A stretch of 25,557 bases of DNA from an uncultured Akkermansia sp. (lineage in GTDB: Bacteria > Verrucomicrobiota > Verrucomicrobiia > Verrucomicrobiales > Akkermansiaceae), in NCBI GenBank assembly GCA_904501975.1, contig CAJGCZ010000034.1:1-25557 (forward strand), in the 5' to 3' direction. Both the position numbers and the translations under genes were made by a program. Below are positions 1 to 8,027 of this stretch, piece by piece. The notes beneath the pieces were generated by a model. The model did no database searches. It saw only the letters and a program-made list of their open reading frames with translations, and was not told the DNA's origin. Within the stretch, counting starts at the first letter, position 1; each line of letters begins with the position of its first letter.

Positions 1-35
1 CGAAAAGTAGTAGTCTTTGTCTTGGTGCTTTTCAT
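1..35 (-). CDS. Possible start of an unidentified gene running off the left edge
   Basis: On the minus strand an ATG at 35-33 opens a frame that stays open to the edge, eleven codons reading MKSTKTKTTTF. A TATAGT -10-like hexamer lies at 71-66, which would give a leader of about 24 nt, but no good -35 accompanies it. The piece is too short to identify. It may be a real divergent gene next to hslO or chance. Confidence 0.2.
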   Translation of the reverse strand, partial: MKSTKTKTTTF

Positions 36-167
36 TTGAGATTGTGAGTTTGTTTTGACGAATTGACTATACCATCTCTTATTCAGAAAGGCACCTTTTT
101 TTGTGCCCTCATGGTGTCGCATTTAATTTTGCCACTCTCACTAACTTGGGTATGATTCACTTTACAC

Positions 168-196
168 TTGCGCCCGACTGTAATTACGGGTAAAAT
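168..196 (+). promoter_or_regulatory. Weak candidate promoter for hslO
   Basis: TTGCGC (168-173) is followed by a 17-nt spacer and TAAAAT (191-196), 21 nt before the hslO ATG. The -35 matches the consensus at only three positions, so this is tentative. The spacing agrees with clearer promoters in the window. Confidence 0.35.
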
Positions 197-217
197 AGGC
201 GCAAGTAAACCATCGTC

Positions 218-994
218 ATGACAGATAACAACGGTCAACCCGTAGAAGAGTTTGCCACGGTGCAAGCCATATTCGTGCGTCATCGCAATTGCCTGATGCT
301 TCGTGCGGAATTTACCCCGCTTTTTGTTGATTACTATCTCAACTTGATGCAGCATAACAACCGCAATGCTGAGGCAGAGGACACGATGTTCAAGCAATTG
401 CTGGCTTTCTTTACGCTGCACTTGGTATCTCGCCCGTGGCAGGAGTACCATGCATGGACGCTCAATGTGAAGGCTCCCATGCTGGCCAATTACTTTGTAT
501 CCGGTTCTTCACTGACGGAGGATGTAGTAGGCCGAGTGTTTACGCAGGATGTGCGCGAGCCTGAGGCCAACATGCTGTTTGCCCAGAACATTCGCAGCGG
601 CAAGGAGCCCCATACCTCGGTGATTACTCTGCCCGGTGAGGATGTAATTACGTGGGTGGAAGATTTCTATCGCCAGAGCGAGCAGCGCGTTGCCCGTGCT
701 TTTGAGTTAGAGAATGATCAGTATGTGCTCATTACTGCCCAGCCGCAGGCCGATATGGATTGGCTCAGCGAGTTGACAGCGCAGGATGTAGCTGCCATTG
801 AAGCCAACGAGGAGCTCAAGCAGCTCGAAACCCGCAAGTTCACTTTCCGTTGCGGTTGCACGGTGGAGAAGATTTTGCCCACCATTCGCGCCATGAAGAA
901 GGATTTTGCGGATGTGCTCTCCGAGCAGGGCTTCTTGGAGGCCTCTTGCCCCCGCTGCGGTGCCAAATACAAGATTACGCCGGAAATGCTGTAA
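218..994 (+). CDS. hslO: Hsp33-family redox-regulated chaperone
   Basis: This 258-residue protein resembles Hsp33, a cytoplasmic holdase that is inactive while its C-terminal cysteines bind zinc and becomes active when oxidation forms disulfides. The signature is visible: C212-x-C214, 29 residues, then C244-x-x-C247, close to the CxC-X(27-32)-CxxC of the family. A segment reading VEDFYRQSEQ near the middle matches the family's conserved SEQ region. The N-terminal core is divergent and the protein is slightly shorter than the usual ~290 residues. The ATG at 218 has no Shine-Dalgarno. A terminator follows directly, so the gene appears to be monocistronic. The family call rests on the cysteine pattern plus the SEQ motif. 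Confidence 0.85.
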   Translation: MTDNNGQPVEEFATVQAIFVRHRNCLMLRAEFTPLFVDYYLNLMQHNNRNAEAEDTMFKQLLAFFTLHLVSRPWQEYHAWTLNVKAPMLANYFVSGSSLTEDVVGRVFTQDVREPEANMLFAQNIRSGKEPHTSVITLPGEDVITWVEDFYRQSEQRVARAFELENDQYVLITAQPQADMDWLSELTAQDVAAIEANEELKQLETRKFTFRCGCTVEKILPTIRAMKKDFADVLSEQGFLEASCPRCGAKYKITPEML

Positions 995-1022
995 CGCAAC
1001 CGGAACTTTCCGTTTTCTTCTT

Positions 1023-1059
1023 GCCCCGTGTCTCTCCCAAGATGCGGGGTGCTTTTTTA
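1023..1059 (+). terminator. Rho-independent terminator after hslO
   Basis: GCCCCG (1023-1028) can pair with CGGGGT (1045-1050, one G-T pair). A T-rich run follows at 1053-1059, 29 nt after the hslO stop. Confidence 0.65.
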
Positions 1060-1096
1060 TGTCCCTGAATTCGCAACCTGAACCGCAAAAGAGTGC

Positions 1097-1124
1097 TTGA
1101 TTTTTGAAATAAAAAGCGTATAAT
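1097..1124 (+). promoter_or_regulatory. Sigma-70-type promoter of the aconitase operon
   Basis: TTGATT (1097-1102), a 16-nt spacer and a perfect TATAAT (1119-1124). The expected start near 1131 gives a leader of about 34 nt to the ATG at 1165. Confidence 0.75.
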
Positions 1125-1164
1125 GCGCCGCGTATTACTATTTTAGCAAGTTGAATTGACGCAA

Positions 1165-3882
1165 ATGGACACAGTACGCACATTTACGACAGGCAAGGGA
1201 ACCGAGGGCCGCTACTATGCCCTGCCGGCCTTGGCAGAGCAGGGGTTCAGCGGTATTAACCGCATGCCGATTTCTCTCCGCATCGTTTTGGAGAGCCTTA
1301 TGCGCAACTGCGACGGGCTTAAGGTAACTGAGGCTGATGTAAAGAACCTGGCCGCTTGGAATGCGGCCGAGCCGGGTAACTATGAGATTCCCTTTACGGT
1401 GGCTCGCATTATTTTGCAGGACCTGACGGGTGTGCCGCTGCTGGTGGATTTGGCGGCTATGCGTGCCGCCGTGCAGGATTTGGGAGCCGACCCCGCCGCT
1501 ATGGAGCCCTTGGTGCCGGTGGATTTGGTGGTAGACCACTCTGTGCAGGTGGACTGGGCCGGTTTCCCCGGCGCGTACCAAAAGAACCTGACTCGTGAGT
1601 TTGAGCGCAATACCGAGCGCTACGAGTTCCTGAAGTGGGGCCAGCAAGCTTTTGAAACTTTCTCCGTTGTTCCTCCCAGCACCGGTATTGTGCACCAGGT
1701 GAATTTGGAGCATTTGGCTCGTGGTGTGATGGAGCAGGATGGCGTTTATTACCCCGATACCCTCGTGGGTACCGACTCGCACACTACCATGATTAACGGC
1801 TTGGGCATTGTTGCCTGGGGTGTGGGCGGTATTGAGGCTGAGGCCGGTATGCTGGGCCAGCCCGTCACCTTCCTTGTGCCTGAGGTTGTGGGCGTGCACC
1901 TGACCGGCCGCCTGCAGGAGGGTGTAACCGCTACGGATTTGGCCCTGCATGTTACCAAGATGCTGCGTGCTCACGGCGTTGTTGGTAAGTTTGTTGAGTT
2001 CTTTGGTGAGGGTGCGGAGGCACTTTCCTTGCCCGACCGCGCTACGGTGGCCAACATGGCTCCGGAATACGGCGCAACCATGGGCTTCTTCCCCGCAGAT
2101 GCTACCTCTGCCGCTTACCTGCGCGCCACCGGCCGCAGTGAGGAGCACGTGGCTACCTACGAGGCTTACCTCAAGGCTCAGGGCATTTTCGGCATGCCCC
2201 GCCACGGCGAGATTGATTACTCCACCGAGTTGGAGCTCGACCTGGGCAGCATTGTTCCTGCTGTGGCCGGCCCCAAGCGTCCGCAGGACCACATTGCCCT
2301 TGCCAACCTCAAGAGCAACTTTGCCGAGATTTGTGAAAAGACCTACGGCCACCCGCAAAAGACAACGCCTGTGCAGGTGTGCATGAAGGGCGATGCCGGT
2401 AACCCGGATGCCGACACCACGCACCATGTTTCCCTCACCGATGGCTCGATTTTAGTGGCAGCCATTACCAGCTGCACCAATACCAGCAACGACAGCCTGA
2501 TGCTTGCCGCCGGTCTGTTGGCCAAGAAGGCCGCTGCTTTGGGCATGAAGGTGCCTGCTCATGTGAAAACCAGCATTGCCCCCGGTAGCCGCATTGCTGC
2601 CCGTTACTTTGAAAACAACGGCCTGACGCAGGCCTTGGATGCCATTGGCTTCTCTATTGTGGGTTACGGCTGTGCCACCTGTATCGGTAACTCCGGCCCG
2701 TTGAATGCTGATATTGAGCAAGCTGTGGTGGATAACGACTTGGTTTCCTGCTCCGTTCTGTCCGGCAACCGCAACTTCGAGGCTCGCATTCACTCCCATG
2801 TGAAGGCCAACTTCCTGATGTCTCCCCCGCTGGTGATTGCCTTTGCTTTGGCCGGCCGTGTGGATATTGACACCGCTAGCGAGCCGCTGGGTACCGCTGC
2901 AGATGGCACGCCGGTATACCTGAAGGACATTTGGCCCACGGGCGATGAGATTGCCGCTGCACAGGCCAATGCCGCCTCCCCGCAGGACTACACCGCCAGC
3001 TACTCCAACGTGGTGCCTGAGTGGGGTCATGTGAGTGCTCCCGGTGGTGCCACCTTTGCGTGGAATGCCGATTCTACCTACATTCACCGTCCTCCCTTCT
3101 TTGAAGGATTTGACGGCAAGAAGGGCGATATTACCGATATTTGCGGTGCCCGTCCGCTGGGTATCTTTGGCGATTGCGTGACAACGGACCACATTTCCCC
3201 CGCCGGTGCCATCAAGCCCACGGGCCCTGCCGGCAAGTTCTTGGCCGCAGCCGGGGTAGAGCGTCGCGATTTCAACACCTTCGGCTCCCGCCGTGGTAAT
3301 GACTTGGTGATGGCTCGCGGTACCTTTGCCAATGTGCGCATTAAGAACTTGATGACAGAGGGTATTGAAGGCGGTTACACGCTGTACTTCGGTGCAAGCG
3401 AGGTATCTGCTCCCGATACGGAGATTGCCGCCACCTGCGGCACCCCCACCTTCATTTACGATGCCGGTATGGCTTACAAGCAGGACGGCGTGCCCACCAT
3501 CATCATTGGTGGCGAGGACTACGGCATGGGCTCCAGCCGCGACTGGGCTGCCAAGGGTACCTCCTTGCTGGGTGTGCGTGCCGTTATCACCAAGAGCTTT
3601 GAGCGTATTCACCGCAGTAACCTCATCGGCATGGGCGTGCTGCCCCTCAACTTTGAGAACCCGGAGGATTATGACCGCGTGAAGGGCCTGAAGGATGTTA
3701 CTTTCTCCATTATTGGCCTGCACAACGACTTGCAGCCGCGCGACCGCGCCATGCTGGTGGTTGCTCCCGCCGGGGCTGAGCCCTTTGAGCTGCCGCTCAT
3801 CGTGCGCTTGGATACCCCGATTGAGAAGGAATACTTCCGTGCCGGCGGTATTCTTCAATACGTGCTCACTCGTTATTGCTAA
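1165..3882 (+). CDS. acnA: Aconitate hydratase (AcnA/IRP type)
   Basis: The 905-residue product is a TCA-cycle aconitase that interconverts citrate and isocitrate through cis-aconitate, using a 4Fe-4S cluster. The three cluster cysteines are C437 in the SCTNTSND motif and C503 and C506 in GYGCATCIGNSG, at almost the same positions as in E. coli AcnA. The C-terminal swivel domain has GEDYGMGSSRDWAAKG around residues 780-796, including the substrate-binding arginine. Length is typical for the AcnA/IRP1 branch. I chose the ATG at 1165. An in-frame TTG at 1156 would add only three residues. No Shine-Dalgarno is present. A flavin-reductase-like gene starts 14 nt downstream and is probably co-transcribed. 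Confidence 0.97.
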   Translation: MDTVRTFTTGKGTEGRYYALPALAEQGFSGINRMPISLRIVLESLMRNCDGLKVTEADVKNLAAWNAAEPGNYEIPFTVARIILQDLTGVPLLVDLAAMRAAVQDLGADPAAMEPLVPVDLVVDHSVQVDWAGFPGAYQKNLTREFERNTERYEFLKWGQQAFETFSVVPPSTGIVHQVNLEHLARGVMEQDGVYYPDTLVGTDSHTTMINGLGIVAWGVGGIEAEAGMLGQPVTFLVPEVVGVHLTGRLQEGVTATDLALHVTKMLRAHGVVGKFVEFFGEGAEALSLPDRATVANMAPEYGATMGFFPADATSAAYLRATGRSEEHVATYEAYLKAQGIFGMPRHGEIDYSTELELDLGSIVPAVAGPKRPQDHIALANLKSNFAEICEKTYGHPQKTTPVQVCMKGDAGNPDADTTHHVSLTDGSILVAAITSCTNTSNDSLMLAAGLLAKKAAALGMKVPAHVKTSIAPGSRIAARYFENNGLTQALDAIGFSIVGYGCATCIGNSGPLNADIEQAVVDNDLVSCSVLSGNRNFEARIHSHVKANFLMSPPLVIAFALAGRVDIDTASEPLGTAADGTPVYLKDIWPTGDEIAAAQANAASPQDYTASYSNVVPEWGHVSAPGGATFAWNADSTYIHRPPFFEGFDGKKGDITDICGARPLGIFGDCVTTDHISPAGAIKPTGPAGKFLAAAGVERRDFNTFGSRRGNDLVMARGTFANVRIKNLMTEGIEGGYTLYFGASEVSAPDTEIAATCGTPTFIYDAGMAYKQDGVPTIIIGGEDYGMGSSRDWAAKGTSLLGVRAVITKSFERIHRSNLIGMGVLPLNFENPEDYDRVKGLKDVTFSIIGLHNDLQPRDRAMLVVAPAGAEPFELPLIVRLDTPIEKEYFRAGGILQYVLTRYC

Positions 3883-3896
3883 TACCTCACTCAGCC

Positions 3897-4409
3897 ATGA
3901 GAAAGATTGAATTTACAGAGCTACAGCAGAACCCGGCAGAGCTTATCGGCAAGCAATGGATGCTCATTACCGCCGGCACTCCGGACTCCTTTAACTGCAT
4001 GACAGCCAGTTGGGGTGGCTTGGGTTTCCTGTGGAATCGCCCCGTTGCTTTTGTCTTTGTGCGCCCCAATCGCTACACGGCAAAATTTATCGATGAGCAA
4101 GCCTCCTTCACCCTCTCCTTTATGCCGGAGAAGTACCGCGCAGATTTGATTTTCTGCGGGCGTAACTCCGGCCGCGATGTTGATAAAATGGCTGCCACCT
4201 CCCTGCGCCCGATGACGACCGAAGGTGGCCTTCCTGCCATGGAGGATGCCGATGTGGTGATTGAATGCCGCAAAATGGCTGTGGCCACCATGCAGGAGAC
4301 CGACTTTGTTGATTTTAGTGAAGTCTCTCCGCAGTGGTACGACCCCACCAATCCCTTGCACAAAGTCTACATTTGCGAGATTAGTGCCAGCTATGTGCGG
4401 GATTTGTGA
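3897..4409 (+). CDS. Flavin reductase-like (FMN-binding split-barrel) protein
   Basis: The 170-residue protein resembles the flavin reductase-like domain family, small FMN-binding split barrels that use NAD(P)H to reduce flavin or act as flavoprotein partners. Supporting segments are the N-terminal NCMTASWGGLGFLW stretch, the following VRPNRYTAKFIDE (the family's 'R...yT...i' helix entry), and the FTLSFMP strand. The ATG at 3897 lies 14 nt after the acnA stop. An upstream in-frame TTG at 3876 overlaps acnA and is less likely. Placement behind acnA suggests co-expression, but no specific substrate can be read from the sequence. A strong terminator follows. Confidence 0.8.
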   Translation: MRKIEFTELQQNPAELIGKQWMLITAGTPDSFNCMTASWGGLGFLWNRPVAFVFVRPNRYTAKFIDEQASFTLSFMPEKYRADLIFCGRNSGRDVDKMAATSLRPMTTEGGLPAMEDADVVIECRKMAVATMQETDFVDFSEVSPQWYDPTNPLHKVYICEISASYVRDL

Positions 4410-4434
4410 TGGATGACGTTTGATTTTGGAATTT

Positions 4435-4475
4435 TAAGTTAGGCTCCCTGTCGCTCGCAGGGAGTCTAACTTTTT
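4435..4475 (+). terminator. Strong terminator after the acnA operon
   Basis: A 13-bp stem (4438-4450 with 4458-4470, one G-T pair) with a 7-nt loop is followed by TTTTT. It ends the acnA-flavin reductase unit. Confidence 0.85.
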
Positions 4476-4497
4476 CCCTCGCCTCCCGGCGCCCGCA

Positions 4498-4548
4498 TGG
4501 GGCGGAACTCTCAAATTCGTCCTTTGTAAATCGTAACTCGTACTTAAT
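4498..4548. repeat. Fragment of the TTGTACN heptamer repeat family
   Basis: GCGGAACTCT-like sequence followed by TTGTAAA-TCGTAAC-TCGTACT matches, with decay, the interior of the larger repeat at 15540-15610. It looks like a degraded remnant. Confidence 0.5.
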
Positions 4549-4554
4549 AATGTC

Positions 4555-4583
4555 TTGCCAGAGGTGTGTTTGCGTGGTATACT
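4555..4583 (+). promoter_or_regulatory. Promoter of the U32-like/metK operon
   Basis: TTGCCA (4555-4560), a 17-nt spacer and TATACT (4578-4583). The predicted start near 4590 leaves a leader of only about 8 nt before the ATG at 4599. This rules out the longer frame from 4566 and leaves no room for a leader riboswitch. Confidence 0.8.
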
Positions 4584-4598
4584 CTCGCGCGAAACAAA

Positions 4599-5567
4599 AT
4601 GGCAGCAATATCACCATACCTCAACCCTGATTGGCCGGATGCCGTGTGGGACGTATCAGGCGCGTTCGTGAACGACCGCGAGCTGGTGGCCTTTTACGAT
4701 TTTTGCAAGCACCTGCTTCAATTTGAACCGTTTAACATTGTGCATGGTTCGCCGTTGTGCGTATGGAACAGTGGTCGCGTGCTCAAGCATTTGATGTGCG
4801 ATGCGGAGGAAATCCGCGCCGCCGGCTTGGAGTACGAGAAGCGCAACATTGCCATGTACCTCACCTTCACCAATTTGGAGCTTACCGAAGCCCACATGAA
4901 GGATGGCTTGGGCAATGCCATGCTCACCTTTGCCTCCAACCACAACCCCACCAAGCGCAATGCCGTCATTATGGCCAGCGATGCGCTCTACAACCATGTG
5001 CGCAAGGAATACCCCAAGCTGCGCACCGTGTCCAGTATTCTTAAAATTACCAACGGGGGCGGCAAGGGCAAGCTGGACATGTACAAGCGATTGGCAGACC
5101 AGTACGACGAGGTGATGGTGCACCCGGATGACGTGCTGAACTACGACCTCTTGGAAAAAATAGAGGACAAGGAGCGCCATATTCTGCTGGTAAACGAGTA
5201 TTGCATTCGCCATTGTCCGCTGCGCGCCTTCCACTACAAGTCGTTGTCAGATTTGGCATTGGATTACCTCTCCTACGATTCTACCGACTTTGAAAAGCGC
5301 CAGAATACCAATGGCTGTAAAGACATGGGCACCCTGCTGACGCATGAGAAGCACAGCGTGCTGGCCCTGACCACAGCCGAAATTAAGCGCTTGCGCGACA
5401 TGGGATTCCGCCACTTCAAGATGCAGGGTCGCGGCCATGCCAACGGCTCTTCCATTCTCTTTGATTTGCTGCGCCTCGTGCTGCGAAACGACGCCGCAGA
5501 CGAAAATGCTATGCATGCCATCAGCCAGCGCTTTTGGGAATCTATCTTACCGTATCAACCCTCATGA
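4599..5567 (+). CDS. U32-peptidase-like TIM-barrel protein, copy A
   Basis: This 322-residue cytoplasmic protein has no signal peptide or membrane segment. I read it as a distant relative of the U32 'peptidase' family. It has a LLVNEYCIRHCPLRAFHY segment (the family-like NE-x-C-xxx-CP-x-R-xx-H pattern) near residues 198-215. Near the C-terminus, FKMQGRG lines up with FKLEGRG of the clear U32 protein at 23986-25245. Function is unknown, and the two cysteines could bind metal or Fe-S. The start at 4599 is fixed by the promoter. Its stop overlaps the start of the next gene (ATGA), implying translational coupling. The downstream gene is a diverged paralogue and metK follows. Confidence 0.65.
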   Translation: MAAISPYLNPDWPDAVWDVSGAFVNDRELVAFYDFCKHLLQFEPFNIVHGSPLCVWNSGRVLKHLMCDAEEIRAAGLEYEKRNIAMYLTFTNLELTEAHMKDGLGNAMLTFASNHNPTKRNAVIMASDALYNHVRKEYPKLRTVSSILKITNGGGKGKLDMYKRLADQYDEVMVHPDDVLNYDLLEKIEDKERHILLVNEYCIRHCPLRAFHYKSLSDLALDYLSYDSTDFEKRQNTNGCKDMGTLLTHEKHSVLALTTAEIKRLRDMGFRHFKMQGRGHANGSSILFDLLRLVLRNDAADENAMHAISQRFWESILPYQPS

Positions 5568-6601
5568 GCTCCATCATTCGCCCTGTTACAGCAGAACAGC
5601 TCTTGTTCATGGTAAATAACCACCTTCCGCACACGCAATGGACGTTCGGCGGTGCGTTCCGCTATGATGCCTCCTTGCAGGTGGTGATTGAGCAGCTCTC
5701 CCGCAGTTTCCCCCTGCGCAAGCCCTTTAGCGTAGCCGGTGGCCCGGCTTGTAAGTGGACGCTCGATTGGTATGCCGAGCGCCGCCCCATGAGCTTGCAA
5801 ACCTATGCCGCCACGTTGGAGAAGTATGCCTCGCTGAACGTAGGTGTTATGCTGGTTTTTGATAATCCGTATATTACGGATGATATGCTCAGCGATGTTT
5901 ACTGCGCTACCTTGGTGAAGGAGCTGTACCGTTGCGACCGCGTGCGCAAAAACAGTGTGTGCGTGGCGAGTGATAAGCTGGCTGCCCGTATTCGCGAGAT
6001 TTGCCCCAAACTGATGGTGTGCTGCCACCCCAACCGCGTGATTGTGGAGCAAAACCGCCGCACCCCCGCCATGTACAACAAATTAGCGGATTTGTACAGC
6101 AACGTGTGCTTGCACCCCGTGGATGGCGCTCGCCCGGAAATCTTTACCAAAATTGACCACCCGGAGTATTTCTCTGTGCTGGTAAACGACCCCTTGCCGC
6201 GTAATTGTGCCCTGCGCCGCGAGCACCTGCGCTTGTTGGCAGAGATTCGCAAAGACCCCTACAACGCCGAGCTTTGCCTGCGCCGTGCGCAGCTGGTGGA
6301 AAAAGACGGCTGGCATGTGGTGGACCCCACTACTCTGCGCCAAAGGGCTACGTGCAATTTGACCCGCAACGAAACCGCCGCCCTTCATGCCGCCGGGTAT
6401 AAGCATTACATTGTGCAGGGCAATCAGTTCCGCAATGAGATGACCCTCCTGTGGGATATTTTCCGCTGCACGCTCGACAACGGTCCCGAGCTCGGTAACA
6501 AATCCGCCCTCATTGCCACCTCTATCATGGCGGCTTTCGGGCAGCCCAAGAACCAAATGCCTAGTGGCCTTAAGGGATTCCAATTTTCAAATTACGAATA
6601 A
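5564..6601 (+). CDS. U32-like TIM-barrel protein, diverged copy B
   Basis: This 345-residue product is paralogous to the preceding gene. LVNDPLPRNCALRREHL aligns with LLVNEYCIRHCPLRAFHY, and YKHYIVQGNQFRNEMTLLWD aligns with FRHFKMQGRGHANGSSILFD. The first motif cysteine is a leucine here and CP has become CA, so any metal or Fe-S site built on the pair is probably lost. That suggests a heterodimer with one active and one altered subunit, or division of labour; this is inference. The ATG overlaps the upstream stop by ATGA, and metK starts 2 nt after this gene's stop, so the three genes should be co-translated. No function is assigned. Confidence 0.6.
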   Translation: MSSIIRPVTAEQLLFMVNNHLPHTQWTFGGAFRYDASLQVVIEQLSRSFPLRKPFSVAGGPACKWTLDWYAERRPMSLQTYAATLEKYASLNVGVMLVFDNPYITDDMLSDVYCATLVKELYRCDRVRKNSVCVASDKLAARIREICPKLMVCCHPNRVIVEQNRRTPAMYNKLADLYSNVCLHPVDGARPEIFTKIDHPEYFSVLVNDPLPRNCALRREHLRLLAEIRKDPYNAELCLRRAQLVEKDGWHVVDPTTLRQRATCNLTRNETAALHAAGYKHYIVQGNQFRNEMTLLWDIFRCTLDNGPELGNKSALIATSIMAAFGQPKNQMPSGLKGFQFSNYE

Positions 6602-6603
6602 TC

Positions 6604-7782
6604 ATGAAGAACAGGTATATCTTCTCATCTGAATCCGTTGGTGAGGGCCATCCTGACAAGGTGGCAGACCTCATTTCTGATACCATTGTGGATGCCTGCT
6701 TGGCCCAGGACCCCGCCAGCCGTGTTGCTTGCGAAACCCTGGTAAAAGACAGCCACGTCATCCTTGCCGGTGAAATCACCACCAAGGCAGTGATTGATTA
6801 CGATAGCTTGGTGCGCGAGGTTGTGCGCTCCATTGGCTATGCCACCCCGGCAGATGATGCCCTCTTTAACGCCGAAACGATTGATATCACTAACTATCTT
6901 TCCACCCAAAGCCCGGACATCGCCCAGGGTGTGGATGCCCGCTCTGCCGAAGGCAAGGACGGCGCAGAGCAGGGTGCCGGCGACCAAGGCATCATGTTCG
7001 GCTATGCCTCGAACGAGACGCCGGAGCTCATGCCTGCCCCCATCATGTTTGCTCACCGCATCATGATTGAGCTGGCACGCGTGCGCCACAGCGGCGAGGT
7101 TGCATGGTTGCGCCCGGATAGCAAGAGCCAAGTGGCTGTGGAATACGGTGCCGATGGAAAACCCGCCCGCATTCTCAATGTGGTGCTGAGCACCCAGCAT
7201 ACGGAAGACGTTTCTATTGAGACGATTCGCGCTTTCTGCGAGGAGCTTGCCCGCCGCGTGTTGCCTGCTGAGTTGGTAACGGAGGAGACGGAGTTCTTCA
7301 TCAACCCGACCGGCCGATTTGTTATCGGTGGTCCGCACGGCGACTCCGGTCTCACAGGCCGCAAGATTATTGTAGACACCTATGGTGGCATGGGCCGCCA
7401 CGGTGGTGGTGCCTTCTCCGGTAAGGATTGCAGCAAGGTGGATCGCTCCGGCGCATACATGTGCCGCTGGGTTGCCAAGCACATTGTGGCTGCCGGCTTG
7501 GCAGACCGCTGCGAGCTGCAGGTGGCCTACGCCATCGGCAAGGCTTCCCCGGTTTCCATCATGGTGGATGTCGATACCTTCGGCTCTGCTCATGTGGATG
7601 AGGCCATCATTATTGAACGTGTGCTCAAGGCCTTCTCCTTCAAACCCGCAGATATGGAAAGCGTCCTCGGTCTGCGTCGCCCCATTTTCACACGCTCTAC
7701 CAATTACGGTCACTTTACCAAAGATGACCTGCCTTGGGAACAGCTGGACCCCGCTCGCATCTCCATCCTTAAAGGAGAGTGA
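6604..7782 (+). CDS. metK: S-adenosylmethionine synthetase
   Basis: The 392-residue enzyme makes S-adenosylmethionine from methionine and ATP in the cytoplasm. Hallmarks are GHPDKVADLISD (residues 15-26), the GAGDQGIMFGYA signature (124-135) and the P-loop-like GGGAFSGKD (267-275) with KVDRS following. Length matches the bacterial family. Position 276, usually proline in the KDPSKVDRS stretch, is cysteine here, and the next positions (GAYMCRW) are also atypical. The ATG lies 2 nt after the preceding stop. No SAM riboswitch precedes the operon, whose leader is only about 8 nt long. Co-transcription with the two U32-like genes may mean they need SAM, but nothing in their sequences proves it. 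Confidence 0.97.
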   Translation: MKNRYIFSSESVGEGHPDKVADLISDTIVDACLAQDPASRVACETLVKDSHVILAGEITTKAVIDYDSLVREVVRSIGYATPADDALFNAETIDITNYLSTQSPDIAQGVDARSAEGKDGAEQGAGDQGIMFGYASNETPELMPAPIMFAHRIMIELARVRHSGEVAWLRPDSKSQVAVEYGADGKPARILNVVLSTQHTEDVSIETIRAFCEELARRVLPAELVTEETEFFINPTGRFVIGGPHGDSGLTGRKIIVDTYGGMGRHGGGAFSGKDCSKVDRSGAYMCRWVAKHIVAAGLADRCELQVAYAIGKASPVSIMVDVDTFGSAHVDEAIIIERVLKAFSFKPADMESVLGLRRPIFTRSTNYGHFTKDDLPWEQLDPARISILKGE

Positions 7783-7784
7783 AG

Positions 7785-7824
7785 CAAAAAAAGCTCCAAC
7801 CGGAAACGGTTGGAGCTTTTTTTT
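7785..7824. terminator. Bidirectional terminator between metK and the helicase
   Basis: A perfect 10-bp stem (7793-7802 with 7807-7816) is closed by a GAAA tetraloop and flanked by an A-run (7786-7792) and a T-run (7817-7824). It can serve metK on the plus strand and the convergent helicase transcript on the minus strand. Confidence 0.9.
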
Positions 7825-7827
7825 GAG

Positions 7828-8023
7828 GATGTACAATTTACAATGTACAATGTACAATTTTTCAGTTAGGCGGCTGCGCCGCAGACAGGAGGCAGAGCTT
7901 TGCCAAACTTACCGCCCGCGCCCCAAGCGCGGGGCATAAGCGGTGGCATTAGCATTGCTTTTCCTGCGACCGGCAGGGAGCCAAGCTCAAAAATTGTACA
8001 TTGTACCTTGTAAATTGTACATC
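7828..8023. repeat. MITE-like repeat R1 with 35-bp terminal inverted repeats
   Basis: A 196-bp element bounded by inverted repeats at 7828-7862 and 7989-8023 that match at 34 of 35 positions. The arms are made of 7-nt units (TTGTACA, TTGTACC, TTGTAAA). Inside the left arm is the hairpin GCGGCTGCGCCGC, and the middle contains CCCGCGC/GCGCGGG. There is no coding capacity. It abuts the helicase stop codon (8028) and the metK terminator. It shares both ends with R2 (15388-15740). Confidence 0.8.
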
Positions 8024-8027
8024 ATTC

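Noticed and set aside
88..108. GGCAC...GTGCC hairpin around a T-run as a terminator
   Set aside because: The T-run forms the loop rather than following the stem, and no gene ends nearby in the window.
1138..2427. Long reading frames opposite acnA, der and the acyl-activating enzyme
   Set aside because: They are antisense shadows with histidine/glycine-rich, low-similarity translations caused by codon bias of the real genes.
4566..4598. An upstream GTG start for U32-like copy A
   Set aside because: It lies inside the promoter spacer, before the expected transcription start.
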